Assembly: GCA_018969405.1 (NCBI GenBank)
Contig: JAGWYK010000013.1
Span: forward strand, 1 to 42,166
Direction: 5' to 3'
DNA: 42,166 nt
Source of the DNA: Acidobacteriota bacterium
GTDB taxonomy: Bacteria > Actinomycetota > Acidimicrobiia > Acidimicrobiales > Acidimicrobilacustridaceae
This document shows, piece after piece, positions 16,104 through 24,666 of this stretch; the stretch's first letter is position 1, and each line of letters begins with the position of its first letter. A model generated the notes under the pieces. That model was not told the origin of the DNA, ran no database searches, and saw only the letters and a program-made list of their open reading frames with translations. Position numbers and translations under genes: made by a program.

Positions 16104-18818
16104 CTACCGGCCGTGACAGAGCTTGAACTTCTTGCCCGAACCACAGGGGCAGGGAGCGTTGCGAGGGGTGCGGTCCCAGTCGCTGAGCACCACCGGGGCC
16201 TGGGCGGGAGTCTCCGTCGGCAGACCGAGATCCACCCCGTTGGCAGCCGCCTCGAGCTGGGCGGCGGCGGTCATCGACCCGCCGGTCTCGCTGGGATCGG
16301 CCGGTGCGCTGTAGGTCATCGAGGTGACCGGCATCTCGGGCTCGGGTTGGGCCATGGTGATCTGGGCGTGCATCACGTAGGTCACGAAGTCGTTGGCCAC
16401 GGCGCGCATCATGGCACCGAACATCTCGAAGCCTTCGCGCTGCCACTCCACGAGGGGATCCTTCTGCCCCATCGCCCGCAGGTTGATGCCCTCCTGCAGG
16501 TAGTCCATCTCGTAGAGATGCTCGCGCCACTTCTGATCGATGATCTGCAGCATGACCTGCCGTTCGATCTCCCGCATGGTCTCGGCGCCGAACTCCTCCT
16601 CCCGGGCCTCGTAGTAGGCGGTCGCCTCGCCCATCAGGTGCTCATAGAGCTCATCGGTGGTGACGCAGCCGGCCAGCTGCTCGGCGGTGGTGACGACGGG
16701 CCACATGGCGGCGATGTCACTGTGCAGACCGTGGAGGTCCCACTCGTCGGCATGGTCGGAGACGCAGTAGGTGGAGATGGCACCGTCGACGGCCTCGGCG
16801 AGGTAGCCCATCGCCTCCTCACGGAGATCGGCGGCGTCGAGGATCTGATCGCGGCGCTGGTAGATGATCTTGCGCTGCTGATTCATGACCTCGTCGTACT
16901 CGAGGACGTTCTTGCGGATCTCACCGTTGCGCTGCTCGACGGTGTTCTGGGCCCGCTCGATGGCCTTGGTGACCATCTTGGCCTCGATCGGGACATCGTC
17001 GTCGAGGGTCTTGCCCATGACCCAGTTCATGGCGCCGGTGGCGAACAGGCGCATGAGGTCGTCCTCGAGCGACAGGTAGAAGCGACTCTCGCCCGGATCA
17101 CCCTGACGGCCGGAGCGACCGCGCAGCTGGTTGTCGATCCGTCGACTCTCGTGGCGTTCGGTGCCGAGCACGTAGAGACCGCCCAGCTCTCGCACGCGGG
17201 CGCCGTCGGCGGTGCACTGGATGCTGTACTCGGCGAGCAGCTGCTCGTAGCGGGGTCGACCCTCCTCGGAGTCGGGATCGAGGCCCTCGGCCCGCACATC
17301 GCGCTCGGCGAGGCCCTCGGGATTGCCGCCGAGAAGGATGTCGACGCCTCGACCGGCCATGTTGGTGGCCACCGTGACGGCGCCGATGCGACCGGCCTGG
17401 GCGACGATGTCGGCCTCGCGGAAGTGCAGCTTGGCGTTGAGGACCTCATGCCGGACGCCCCGCTTGGACAGGGCCCGGGAGAGCTTCTCGGACTTCTCCA
17501 CCGAGATGGTGCCGATGAGCACCGGCTGCCCCTTCTCGGAGCGTTCGACGACGTCCTCGACGACAGCGTTGAACTTGGCCTCCTCGGTCTTGTAGATGAG
17601 ATCGCCCTGATCGATACGGGCCAGTCCCCGATGGGTGGGGATGGGCACCACATGGAGGTTGTAGGTGCTGGCGAACTCGGCGGCCTCGGTCTCGGCCGTA
17701 CCGGTCATGCCGGCCAGCTTGTCGTACATGCGGAAGTAGTTCTGCAGGGTGATCGTGGCGAGGGTCTGGTTCTCCTCCTTGATCTTCACCCCCTCCTTGG
17801 CCTCGACGGCCTGGTGCAGCCCCTCCGACCAGCGGCGACCCTCGAGGATGCGACCGGTGAACTCGTCGACGATGCGGACCTCGCCGTTCTGGACGACGTA
17901 GTCCTTGTCGCGCTTGAACAGCTCCTTGGCCCGCAGCGCGGCCTGCAGCTGGTGCACGAGGTTCTGGGAGACCTCGTCGTACATGTTCTCGACGCTGAGG
18001 GCCCTTTCGACCGCCTCGACGCCGGCATCGGTGGGGGCCACGGTGCGCTTCTCCTCGTCCACGTCGTAGTGGACGTCGCGCTGGAGGCCGCGCACGATCG
18101 AGGCGAACTGGTAGTAGATCTTGGCCGCATCGGCGATGCGACCGGAGATGATCAGCGGGGTGCGGGCCTCGTCGATGAGGATGGAGTCGACCTCGTCGAC
18201 GATGCAGTAGTTGAGGCCACGCTGCACCTGGTCGGCCCGGGTCATCGCCATGTTGTCGCGCAGGTAGTCGAACCCGAACTCGTTGTTGGTCCCGTAGGTG
18301 ATGTCACAGGCGTACTGGGCCCGTTTGTGGGCCGGGGTGACGTCGCCCGGGACCACGAGGCCGACCGACAGGCCGAGACGACGGTGGACGCGGCCCATCC
18401 ACTCGGAGTCGCGGGTGGCGAGGTAGTCGTTCACCGTGATGACATGCACGCCCCGGCCGGCCAGGGCGTTGAGATAGACCGGCAGGGTCGAGACGAGCGT
18501 CTTGCCCTCACCGGTCTTCATCTCGGCCACCCAGCCGAAGTGGAGCGCCGCTCCACCCATGAGCTGCACGTCATAGTGACGCTGGCCGATCTCGCGGCGG
18601 GCGGCTTCGCGGACCACGGCGAAGGCTTCGATCAACAGGTCCTCGAGCTCGGCGCCGTTGGCGAGCCGTTCGCGGAACTCCACGGTTCGATGGGCGAGCT
18701 GCGCATCGGTCAGCGCCTCGATCTCGGGTTCGATCGCGTTGATCTCGGGGATGAGCGCCTGGATCGCTCGGAGTTTCTTGCCCTCGCCGGCACGGAGCAG
18801 CTTGTCGAGTACGCCCAT
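16104..18818 (-). CDS. secA: protein translocase ATPase SecA
   Basis: A 904-residue motor that drives unfolded preproteins through SecYEG. The Walker A region [11 protein letters not shown] is at 98-108, followed by VITVNDYLA, the [16 protein letters not shown] segment and Walker [20 protein letters not shown]. The NBD2 region has [19 protein letters not shown]. The C-terminus is the zinc-binding SEC-C tail with Cys890, Cys892, Cys901 and His902 ([18 protein letters not shown]), which binds SecB-like partners or ribosomes. Presence of this tail and the length fit the housekeeping SecA. A -10 box TAGACT lies nine bases before the ATG. Confidence 0.98.
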   Translation of the reverse strand: MGVLDKLLRAGEGKKLRAIQALIPEINAIEPEIEALTDAQLAHRTVEFRERLANGAELEDLLIEAFAVVREAARREIGQRHYDVQLMGGAALHFGWVAEMKTGEGKTLVSTLPVYLNALAGRGVHVITVNDYLATRDSEWMGRVHRRLGLSVGLVVPGDVTPAHKRAQYACDITYGTNNEFGFDYLRDNMAMTRADQVQRGLNYCIVDEVDSILIDEARTPLIISGRIADAAKIYYQFASIVRGLQRDVHYDVDEEKRTVAPTDAGVEAVERALSVENMYDEVSQNLVHQLQAALRAKELFKRDKDYVVQNGEVRIVDEFTGRILEGRRWSEGLHQAVEAKEGVKIKEENQTLATITLQNYFRMYDKLAGMTGTAETEAAEFASTYNLHVVPIPTHRGLARIDQGDLIYKTEEAKFNAVVEDVVERSEKGQPVLIGTISVEKSEKLSRALSKRGVRHEVLNAKLHFREADIVAQAGRIGAVTVATNMAGRGVDILLGGNPEGLAERDVRAEGLDPDSEEGRPRYEQLLAEYSIQCTADGARVRELGGLYVLGTERHESRRIDNQLRGRSGRQGDPGESRFYLSLEDDLMRLFATGAMNWVMGKTLDDDVPIEAKMVTKAIERAQNTVEQRNGEIRKNVLEYDEVMNQQRKIIYQRRDQILDAADLREEAMGYLAEAVDGAISTYCVSDHADEWDLHGLHSDIAAMWPVVTTAEQLAGCVTTDELYEHLMGEATAYYEAREEEFGAETMREIERQVMLQIIDQKWREHLYEMDYLQEGINLRAMGQKDPLVEWQREGFEMFGAMMRAVANDFVTYVMHAQITMAQPEPEMPVTSMTYSAPADPSETGGSMTAAAQLEAAANGVDLGLPTETPAQAPVVLSDWDRTPRNAPCPCGSGKKFKLCHGR

Positions 18819-18827
18819 AGGTGCGGA

Positions 18828-18833
18828 AGTCTA
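18828..18833 (-). promoter_or_regulatory. -10 box TAGACT of secA
   Basis: CGGTAGACT lies nine bases upstream of the secA ATG. The transcription start would be within about three bases of the start codon, and no ribosome-binding site is present, so the mRNA is probably leaderless or nearly so. Confidence 0.5.
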
Positions 18834-18893
18834 CCGGTGCCGCTGCGGGCCGGGATCAGCGGCCCGCCTGGCTGCGGCGTCGACGACGGGCGC

Positions 18894-19493
18894 TCACCGC
18901 TGCGGTGTGCGGGCCAGCACCAGCCCGTGGATCGTCCCCGCCCCCGCATGGCGCAGCGCAGTGGCCGCAGCCGTGAGGGTGGCTCCAGTGGTGCAGACAT
19001 CGTCGACCAGGACCACTGCGCAGGGTGATCCTGCAGAACGGAACGACGGACCGGTCAGGCGGTCGGCCCGGGAGCGACCGGTCTGGGTGGGGCCGGGCTG
19101 ACGACGCAGAAGTGACCGGAGGGGTCGTCCGAGCCGCCGAGCGGCATGGCGGGCGAGGATCTGGGCCTGGTCGAAGCCACGCTCGCGACGACGGGCGTCG
19201 GTGGTGGGGGCCCAGGTCACGGCGTCGGCCAGCGAGACCGCAGGAGGGGTCAGCTCGACCGCCCAGCGCATCAGGACCCCGAGCGTCGCTCGGGAGTTCC
19301 GGTACTTCGCCTCGGTGATGAACAGCGCCGAACGATCGTTGTACGCGGTGAGGGCCGTGAGGCTGTCGAGACCGTTCGGGACGGGCAGCATCGGCGCCTC
19401 GTCGAGCGCCGCGAGACAGTGGGCGCAGGGCGAGAGCGGAGGCTCGCCGCAACGGGCGCACCGGACCGGCAGCAGGACGTCGATGAGGCGCAT
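18894..19493 (-). CDS. ComF family phosphoribosyltransferase-like protein
   Basis: A 199-residue protein with an N-terminal zinc-finger-like group, Cys12, Cys15, Cys23 and Cys26, and a C-terminal type I phosphoribosyltransferase fold. The PRPP-binding loop VVLVDDVCTTGAT is at 160-172, and the family motif RRRERGFDQAQ precedes it. ComF proteins are linked to DNA uptake and to DNA repair and replication restart; whether this one acts in competence is unknown. The ATG at 19493 is preceded after six bases by a -10 box TACCCT, so the mRNA is probably leaderless. secA lies downstream with its own promoter. Confidence 0.87.
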   Translation of the reverse strand: MRLIDVLLPVRCARCGEPPLSPCAHCLAALDEAPMLPVPNGLDSLTALTAYNDRSALFITEAKYRNSRATLGVLMRWAVELTPPAVSLADAVTWAPTTDARRRERGFDQAQILARHAARRLGRPLRSLLRRQPGPTQTGRSRADRLTGPSFRSAGSPCAVVLVDDVCTTGATLTAAATALRHAGAGTIHGLVLARTPQR

Positions 19494-19499
19494 CCGATG

Positions 19500-19505
19500 A
19501 GGGTA
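19500..19505 (-). promoter_or_regulatory. -10 box TACCCT of the leaderless comF-family gene
   Basis: TACCCT is followed by CATCGG and the ATG at 19493, the same six-base spacing as at several other genes here. Confidence 0.55.
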
Positions 19506-19542
19506 CGGAGACCGCCCGGGGGCGGCACCGGGCCCATCGGAC

Positions 19543-20358
19543 CTAGTGCATGAGCATCGGGGGTGTGCCGTCGTCGAGGATCGCCCGCATCCGGGCCTCG
19601 ACGGCCGCGGCGGTGTCCTCATGGGTGAGGATGTAGAACCGACGGTCCCTGATGCCGTCGAGGACGCGGTCGGCCACCGCGGCGGGATCGATGCCCCGGG
19701 AGATGAAGGTCTCGATGATCTCGGCGGTGGCGCCGGCATCGGCGGGCGGGCCCCCCGGACGGTTCCGGGCCGAGTCGGCGATGTTGGTGCGGACCCAGGA
19801 CGGACACAGCACCGAGACGTTCACGTCCGGATGCGCCATCGCCAGTTCGTTGAAGAGGGTCTCGGACAGGGCGACGACCCCGTACTTCGAGACGTTGTAG
19901 GCCCCCATGAACGGCGCGGCGAAGAGCCCGGCGACCGAGGCGGTGTTGACGATGTGTCCCTCCCCCTGCTCGACCAGCACCGGCAGGAAGGTGCGCACCC
20001 CGTTGATGACGCCCCAGAGGTTGACGCCGAGGATCCACGACCAGTCGTCGATGTCGAGCTCGGTCATGGCGCCACCGCCGCCGACGCCGGCGTTGTTGCA
20101 CACCACATGCACGGCGCCGAAGGAGGACACAGCGAGATCACACAGGGCCTCGACCTGCTCGAGTCGGGAGACGTCGCAGCGCATGGACACCACCTCGACA
20201 TCGGCGGGCAGCCCTGCCACCGCAGCGGCCAGCGCCGGCTCCTCCACATCGGAGAGCACCAGACGCATCCCCTCGGCGGCGAACCGATGGGCCAGGGCGA
20301 GACCGATGCCGCTGGCGGCTCCGGTGATGACGGCGACACGACCTTCGAGATGCTCCAC
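19543..20358 (-). CDS. short-chain dehydrogenase/reductase (classical SDR)
   Basis: A 271-residue NAD(P)-dependent oxidoreductase. The cofactor motif TGAASGIG is at 12-19, NNAG at 88-91 and the catalytic residues are Ser141, Tyr154 and Lys158 (YNVSK). Asp37 at the end of the second strand (VLSDVEE) suggests preference for NAD(H). After the catalytic core there is a C-terminal region typical of the long substrate loop. The substrate cannot be inferred. The start is a GTG at 20358 preceded by GGAG. The gene follows ahcY by 23 bases and is probably cotranscribed with it. Confidence 0.87.
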   Translation of the reverse strand: MEHLEGRVAVITGAASGIGLALAHRFAAEGMRLVLSDVEEPALAAAVAGLPADVEVVSMRCDVSRLEQVEALCDLAVSSFGAVHVVCNNAGVGGGGAMTELDIDDWSWILGVNLWGVINGVRTFLPVLVEQGEGHIVNTASVAGLFAAPFMGAYNVSKYGVVALSETLFNELAMAHPDVNVSVLCPSWVRTNIADSARNRPGGPPADAGATAEIIETFISRGIDPAAVADRVLDGIRDRRFYILTHEDTAAAVEARMRAILDDGTPPMLMH

Positions 20359-20381
20359 GATGGCTCCAGACGGGGAAGGGA

Positions 20382-21845
<1,464 letters not shown>

Positions 21846-21956
21846 CGGGTGGTCCTGTCGGGGCGCGGGAGGAGCGGCACCGCAGGGCCGTGAGGGCCGC
21901 GATGACGCTGTCGGACGGGGCTGGGGTCGTCTGACCCGATCACTCAGCCGGCGCCG

Positions 21957-21962
21957 AGTGTA
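21957..21962 (-). promoter_or_regulatory. -10 box TACACT of ahcY, with a long 5' leader
   Basis: TACACT lies just behind the PGI/PMI stop codon and would start an mRNA about 105 nt before the ahcY ATG. The leader (21846-21950) has a hairpin GGGTCAGACGACCC and GC-rich repeats but none of the conserved blocks of the known SAH or SAM riboswitches. A weak AGGA precedes the ATG. Confidence 0.4.
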
Positions 21963-21968
21963 GACCGC

Positions 21969-23006
21969 TCAGGGTCGGGCGACGCGGGTCTCGAACTCGT
22001 CGAGGATCGGCACCGGGCCGGGATCGAGCCCCTGCTCGACCGCCGCGTGCAGTGAGACGAAATCGCCGATCAGCATGAGATCCAGCACCTGGGCGAGGGT
22101 CCCCTCCCCCCGGGCGACCACCGAGTGGACCGAGCCGACGACCTCATCGAGGATCTCGTCGAGCACGTCGAGCCGACGCGCCACCTGAGGGTGTTCGTGG
22201 TCGTGGCGCAGCAGGAACAGCTGGAAGATCTGGCGGGTGACGTCGCCGTCCTGACCCCAGCCGCACACCTCGTTGTGGGTGAGTTCGGGGACCCGGTTGC
22301 AGAACGCCGCCACCTTGGCGTTGTCGTTGAACTGGGTCTTCCATCGCTCGGCGGCGACGCCACCGAGTCCGTTGCCGCCGTAGATGATCGGGAAGGCCCG
22401 ACCGAGCCGCCGGGCGAGGCGACGGGCCTCGTTGTCGGAGCTGATGAGCTCGTCGCGTCGACGGGTGACCTGGCTCAGCGCGTCATCGATCCAGGCCTGC
22501 GCTCCCGGGAAGAACCCCACGGCATCGAGGGTGAGCAGCGCCGGCACGAGCATGGCGACCAGTGCCGCTCGGCGCACCGGAACCTCGGGGGTGAGGCCCA
22601 GCTGCAGCAGACCATGCTCGGCGGCGAAGGCTCCGAGGCGTCCTCCCCCGGTGATGCACACCACGGTGGCACCGTCGGCGAGCGCCGCCTGTGCGGACTC
22701 GAGCGTCTCCTCGGAGTCGCCGCTGCAGGACACGGCGAGCACGAGGGTGGACTCGTCGACGAAGTTGGGCACCCCGTAGCCGCGATGCCCGACGACCGGG
22801 ATCGACATCAGAGGTCCCGCCACCTCGAGCAGGGTCGAGCCGACCTGCCCGCTGGTGCCCACTCCGGCGACCACCACATTGGCGATGTCGACGTGGGCGG
22901 GCAGGCGGGCATCGGCGAGCCGCTCGGTGGCTGCGGCCCGGGCCAGGACGATGTGCTCGGGGAACGCTGCGGTGAGGTCGAACATCCCGACGGTGTCGAG
23001 GACCAT
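21969..23006 (-). CDS. bifunctional phosphoglucose/phosphomannose isomerase family protein (SIS domains)
   Basis: A 345-residue protein with two sugar-isomerase domains. Family features are VAGVGTSGQVGS, the phosphate-binding CSGDSEETLE loop, and the motif PELTHNEVCGWGQD with the likely catalytic His and Glu. Such enzymes interconvert fructose-6-phosphate with glucose-6-phosphate and mannose-6-phosphate, and here it would feed mannose-6-phosphate to the phosphomannomutase encoded upstream in the same operon. It starts three bases after the Trm112-like gene. In mycobacteria a homologous SIS gene lies next to manB in the same way. Confidence 0.85.
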   Translation of the reverse strand: MVLDTVGMFDLTAAFPEHIVLARAAATERLADARLPAHVDIANVVVAGVGTSGQVGSTLLEVAGPLMSIPVVGHRGYGVPNFVDESTLVLAVSCSGDSEETLESAQAALADGATVVCITGGGRLGAFAAEHGLLQLGLTPEVPVRRAALVAMLVPALLTLDAVGFFPGAQAWIDDALSQVTRRRDELISSDNEARRLARRLGRAFPIIYGGNGLGGVAAERWKTQFNDNAKVAAFCNRVPELTHNEVCGWGQDGDVTRQIFQLFLLRHDHEHPQVARRLDVLDEILDEVVGSVHSVVARGEGTLAQVLDLMLIGDFVSLHAAVEQGLDPGPVPILDEFETRVARP

Positions 23007-23009
23007 CGC

Positions 23010-23246
23010 TCAGACCTCGAAGGTGGGTGCGATGCCCTCGGAGGTGATGCGGGCCATGAGGCGGGTGTGCTCCGCCTCATCGACCTCGACGGCCTCGTCG
23101 ACGAGCATCACCGGGATGTCGTCGTTGACCTCGTACCAACGCCGCAGGCGCGGGTTGTAGAGGAGGTTCTCATCGGCGAGGTAGTGCAGCGGGCCCTTGT
23201 CGAGCGGGCACGCGAGGATCTCGAGCAGTTGCGGATCGAGGGCCAT
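23010..23246 (-). CDS. Trm112 family protein
   Basis: A 78-residue protein beginning MALDPQLLEILACPLDKGPLHY, the typical start of the Trm112/YcaR family, and continuing with the LRRWYEVNDDIPVML segment. Homologues act as small partners or stabilisers of methyltransferases, or are of unknown function. Only one of the usual cysteines is present, so zinc binding is doubtful. A good GGAGGT ribosome-binding site (23259-23254) lies seven bases before the ATG. It stands between phosphomannomutase and PGI/PMI, an order conserved in Actinomycetota. Confidence 0.85.
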   Translation of the reverse strand: MALDPQLLEILACPLDKGPLHYLADENLLYNPRLRRWYEVNDDIPVMLVDEAVEVDEAEHTRLMARITSEGIAPTFEV

Positions 23247-23265
23247 AGGGGGTACCTCCGGGGGG

Positions 23266-24666
23266 TCAGGTGCGGTCGGCGAACTCGGCGATGAGCGCCC
23301 GGATCTCGGCGACATGCCGATCACAGGACTCCCGGTTCGCCGCCTCGAGGTTGAGGCGCAGCAGCGGTTCGGTGTTGGAGGGCCGCAGGTTGAACCACCA
23401 GCGGTCGGCGGGATCGGCGGCCTCTCCCACGGTGAGATCGACGGTGAGACCGTCGAGACGGTCCTGTTCGAAGCCGGCGAAGCGGACCGCCACCTGATCG
23501 ATGACCGCCTGCGGATCGGCCACTCGGGTGTTGATCTCACCGGAGTCGACATAGCGCTCATAGGGCCGGCGCAGTTCTGACAGCGGGGTGCCGGTGCGGG
23601 AGACGAGCTCGAGCACGACCATGGCGGCGATGATGCCCGAGTCGGCCCGGTAGTTGTCGCGGAAGTAGTAGTGACCGGAGTGCTCACCGCCGAAGCAGGC
23701 ACCGGTGTCGGCCATGACCTGCTTGATGAACGAATGTCCGACGCGGGTGCGCACCGGGGTGCCACCGGCCTCGAGGATCACCTCCGGCACGGCCTTCGAA
23801 CAGATCAGGTTGTGCAGCACGATCCCGCCCGGGTTCGTCTCGAGCATCACATCGGCGACGATCGCCGTGGTGAGCGAACCCGACACCAGTGCGCCGGTGT
23901 CGTCCACGAGGAACACACGATCGGCGTCACCGTCGAAGGCGAGGCCGACGTCGGCACCGGTGGCCAGCACCCGGGCCTGGAGATCGACGAGGTTCTCCGG
24001 CTGGATCGGATCGGCCGGATGGTTGGGGAAGGTGCCGTCGAGTTCGCCGTACATGACCTCGAGCTCGAACGGGAGACCGGTGAACACCGCCGGGGCGGTG
24101 AGTCCACCCATACCGTTGGCGGTGTCGGCCACGACACGAAGAGGGCGCAGGACGCCGAGATCGACGAAGGAGTGCACATGGGCCACGAAGGCCGCCAACG
24201 CGTCATCGCGCCGCGAGACGGTTCCGGGCAGCAGCGCCGGAGGCAGTCCGGCGGCGGTGGCCTCGCGGATCTCGCGCAGTCCGGTGTCCTCGCCGATGGG
24301 TCGAGCCCCCGAGAGGCAGAGCTTCAGTCCGTTGTACTGGGCCGGGTTGTGGGAGGCGGTGATCATCGCCCCGGGGCGGTCGAAGCGCCCGGCGGCGAAG
24401 AACAGCAGATCGGTGGAGGCCAGGCCGAGATGCACGACGTCGACCCCCTGGGCCGCCGCTCCAGCGGCGAAGGCATCGGCGAACTCGGGCCCCGATGGAC
24501 GCATGTCATGGGCGATGAGGATCTCGGTGGCCCCTGAGGTGTCGGCCACGAACCGGGCGAACGCGGCACCGATGCGCTCCACGAGTGCTGCGTCGAGTTG
24601 ATCGGGCACGGTGCCCCGGACGTCGTAGGCCTTGAAGATGGCGTCGAGGGTGGTCTGCTCCGACAT
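23266..24666 (-). CDS. manB: phosphomannomutase/phosphoglucomutase, also predicted as a stand-alone product
   Basis: The C-terminal 466 residues of the fusion frame are a full alpha-D-phosphohexomutase beginning MSEQTTLDAIFKAYDVRG, the family's normal N-terminus. The catalytic Ser105 is in TASHNP, the magnesium loop DGDADR is at 245-250, the sugar-binding GGEHSGHYYF at 326-335 and the phosphate site RPSNTEPLLR at 428-437. GEHSGHYYF fits PMM/PGM enzymes that convert mannose-6-phosphate to mannose-1-phosphate. A -10 box TAGGGT lies eight bases before the internal ATG at 24666, so a separate leaderless mRNA may give the free enzyme besides the fused one. Trm112 and PGI/PMI genes follow. Confidence 0.88.
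   Translation of the reverse strand: MSEQTTLDAIFKAYDVRGTVPDQLDAALVERIGAAFARFVADTSGATEILIAHDMRPSGPEFADAFAAGAAAQGVDVVHLGLASTDLLFFAAGRFDRPGAMITASHNPAQYNGLKLCLSGARPIGEDTGLREIREATAAGLPPALLPGTVSRRDDALAAFVAHVHSFVDLGVLRPLRVVADTANGMGGLTAPAVFTGLPFELEVMYGELDGTFPNHPADPIQPENLVDLQARVLATGADVGLAFDGDADRVFLVDDTGALVSGSLTTAIVADVMLETNPGGIVLHNLICSKAVPEVILEAGGTPVRTRVGHSFIKQVMADTGACFGGEHSGHYYFRDNYRADSGIIAAMVVLELVSRTGTPLSELRRPYERYVDSGEINTRVADPQAVIDQVAVRFAGFEQDRLDGLTVDLTVGEAADPADRWWFNLRPSNTEPLLRLNLEAANRESCDRHVAEIRALIAEFADRT

Noticed and set aside
16113-19028. A 971-codon open frame on the plus strand opposite secA and the comF-family gene
   Set aside because: It is the antisense of secA, with no recognisable motif and an abnormal content of Gly, His, Leu and Val.
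21846-21968. SAH or SAM riboswitch before ahcY
   Set aside because: The conserved sequence blocks of those classes could not be found; only unspecific GC-rich hairpins are present.
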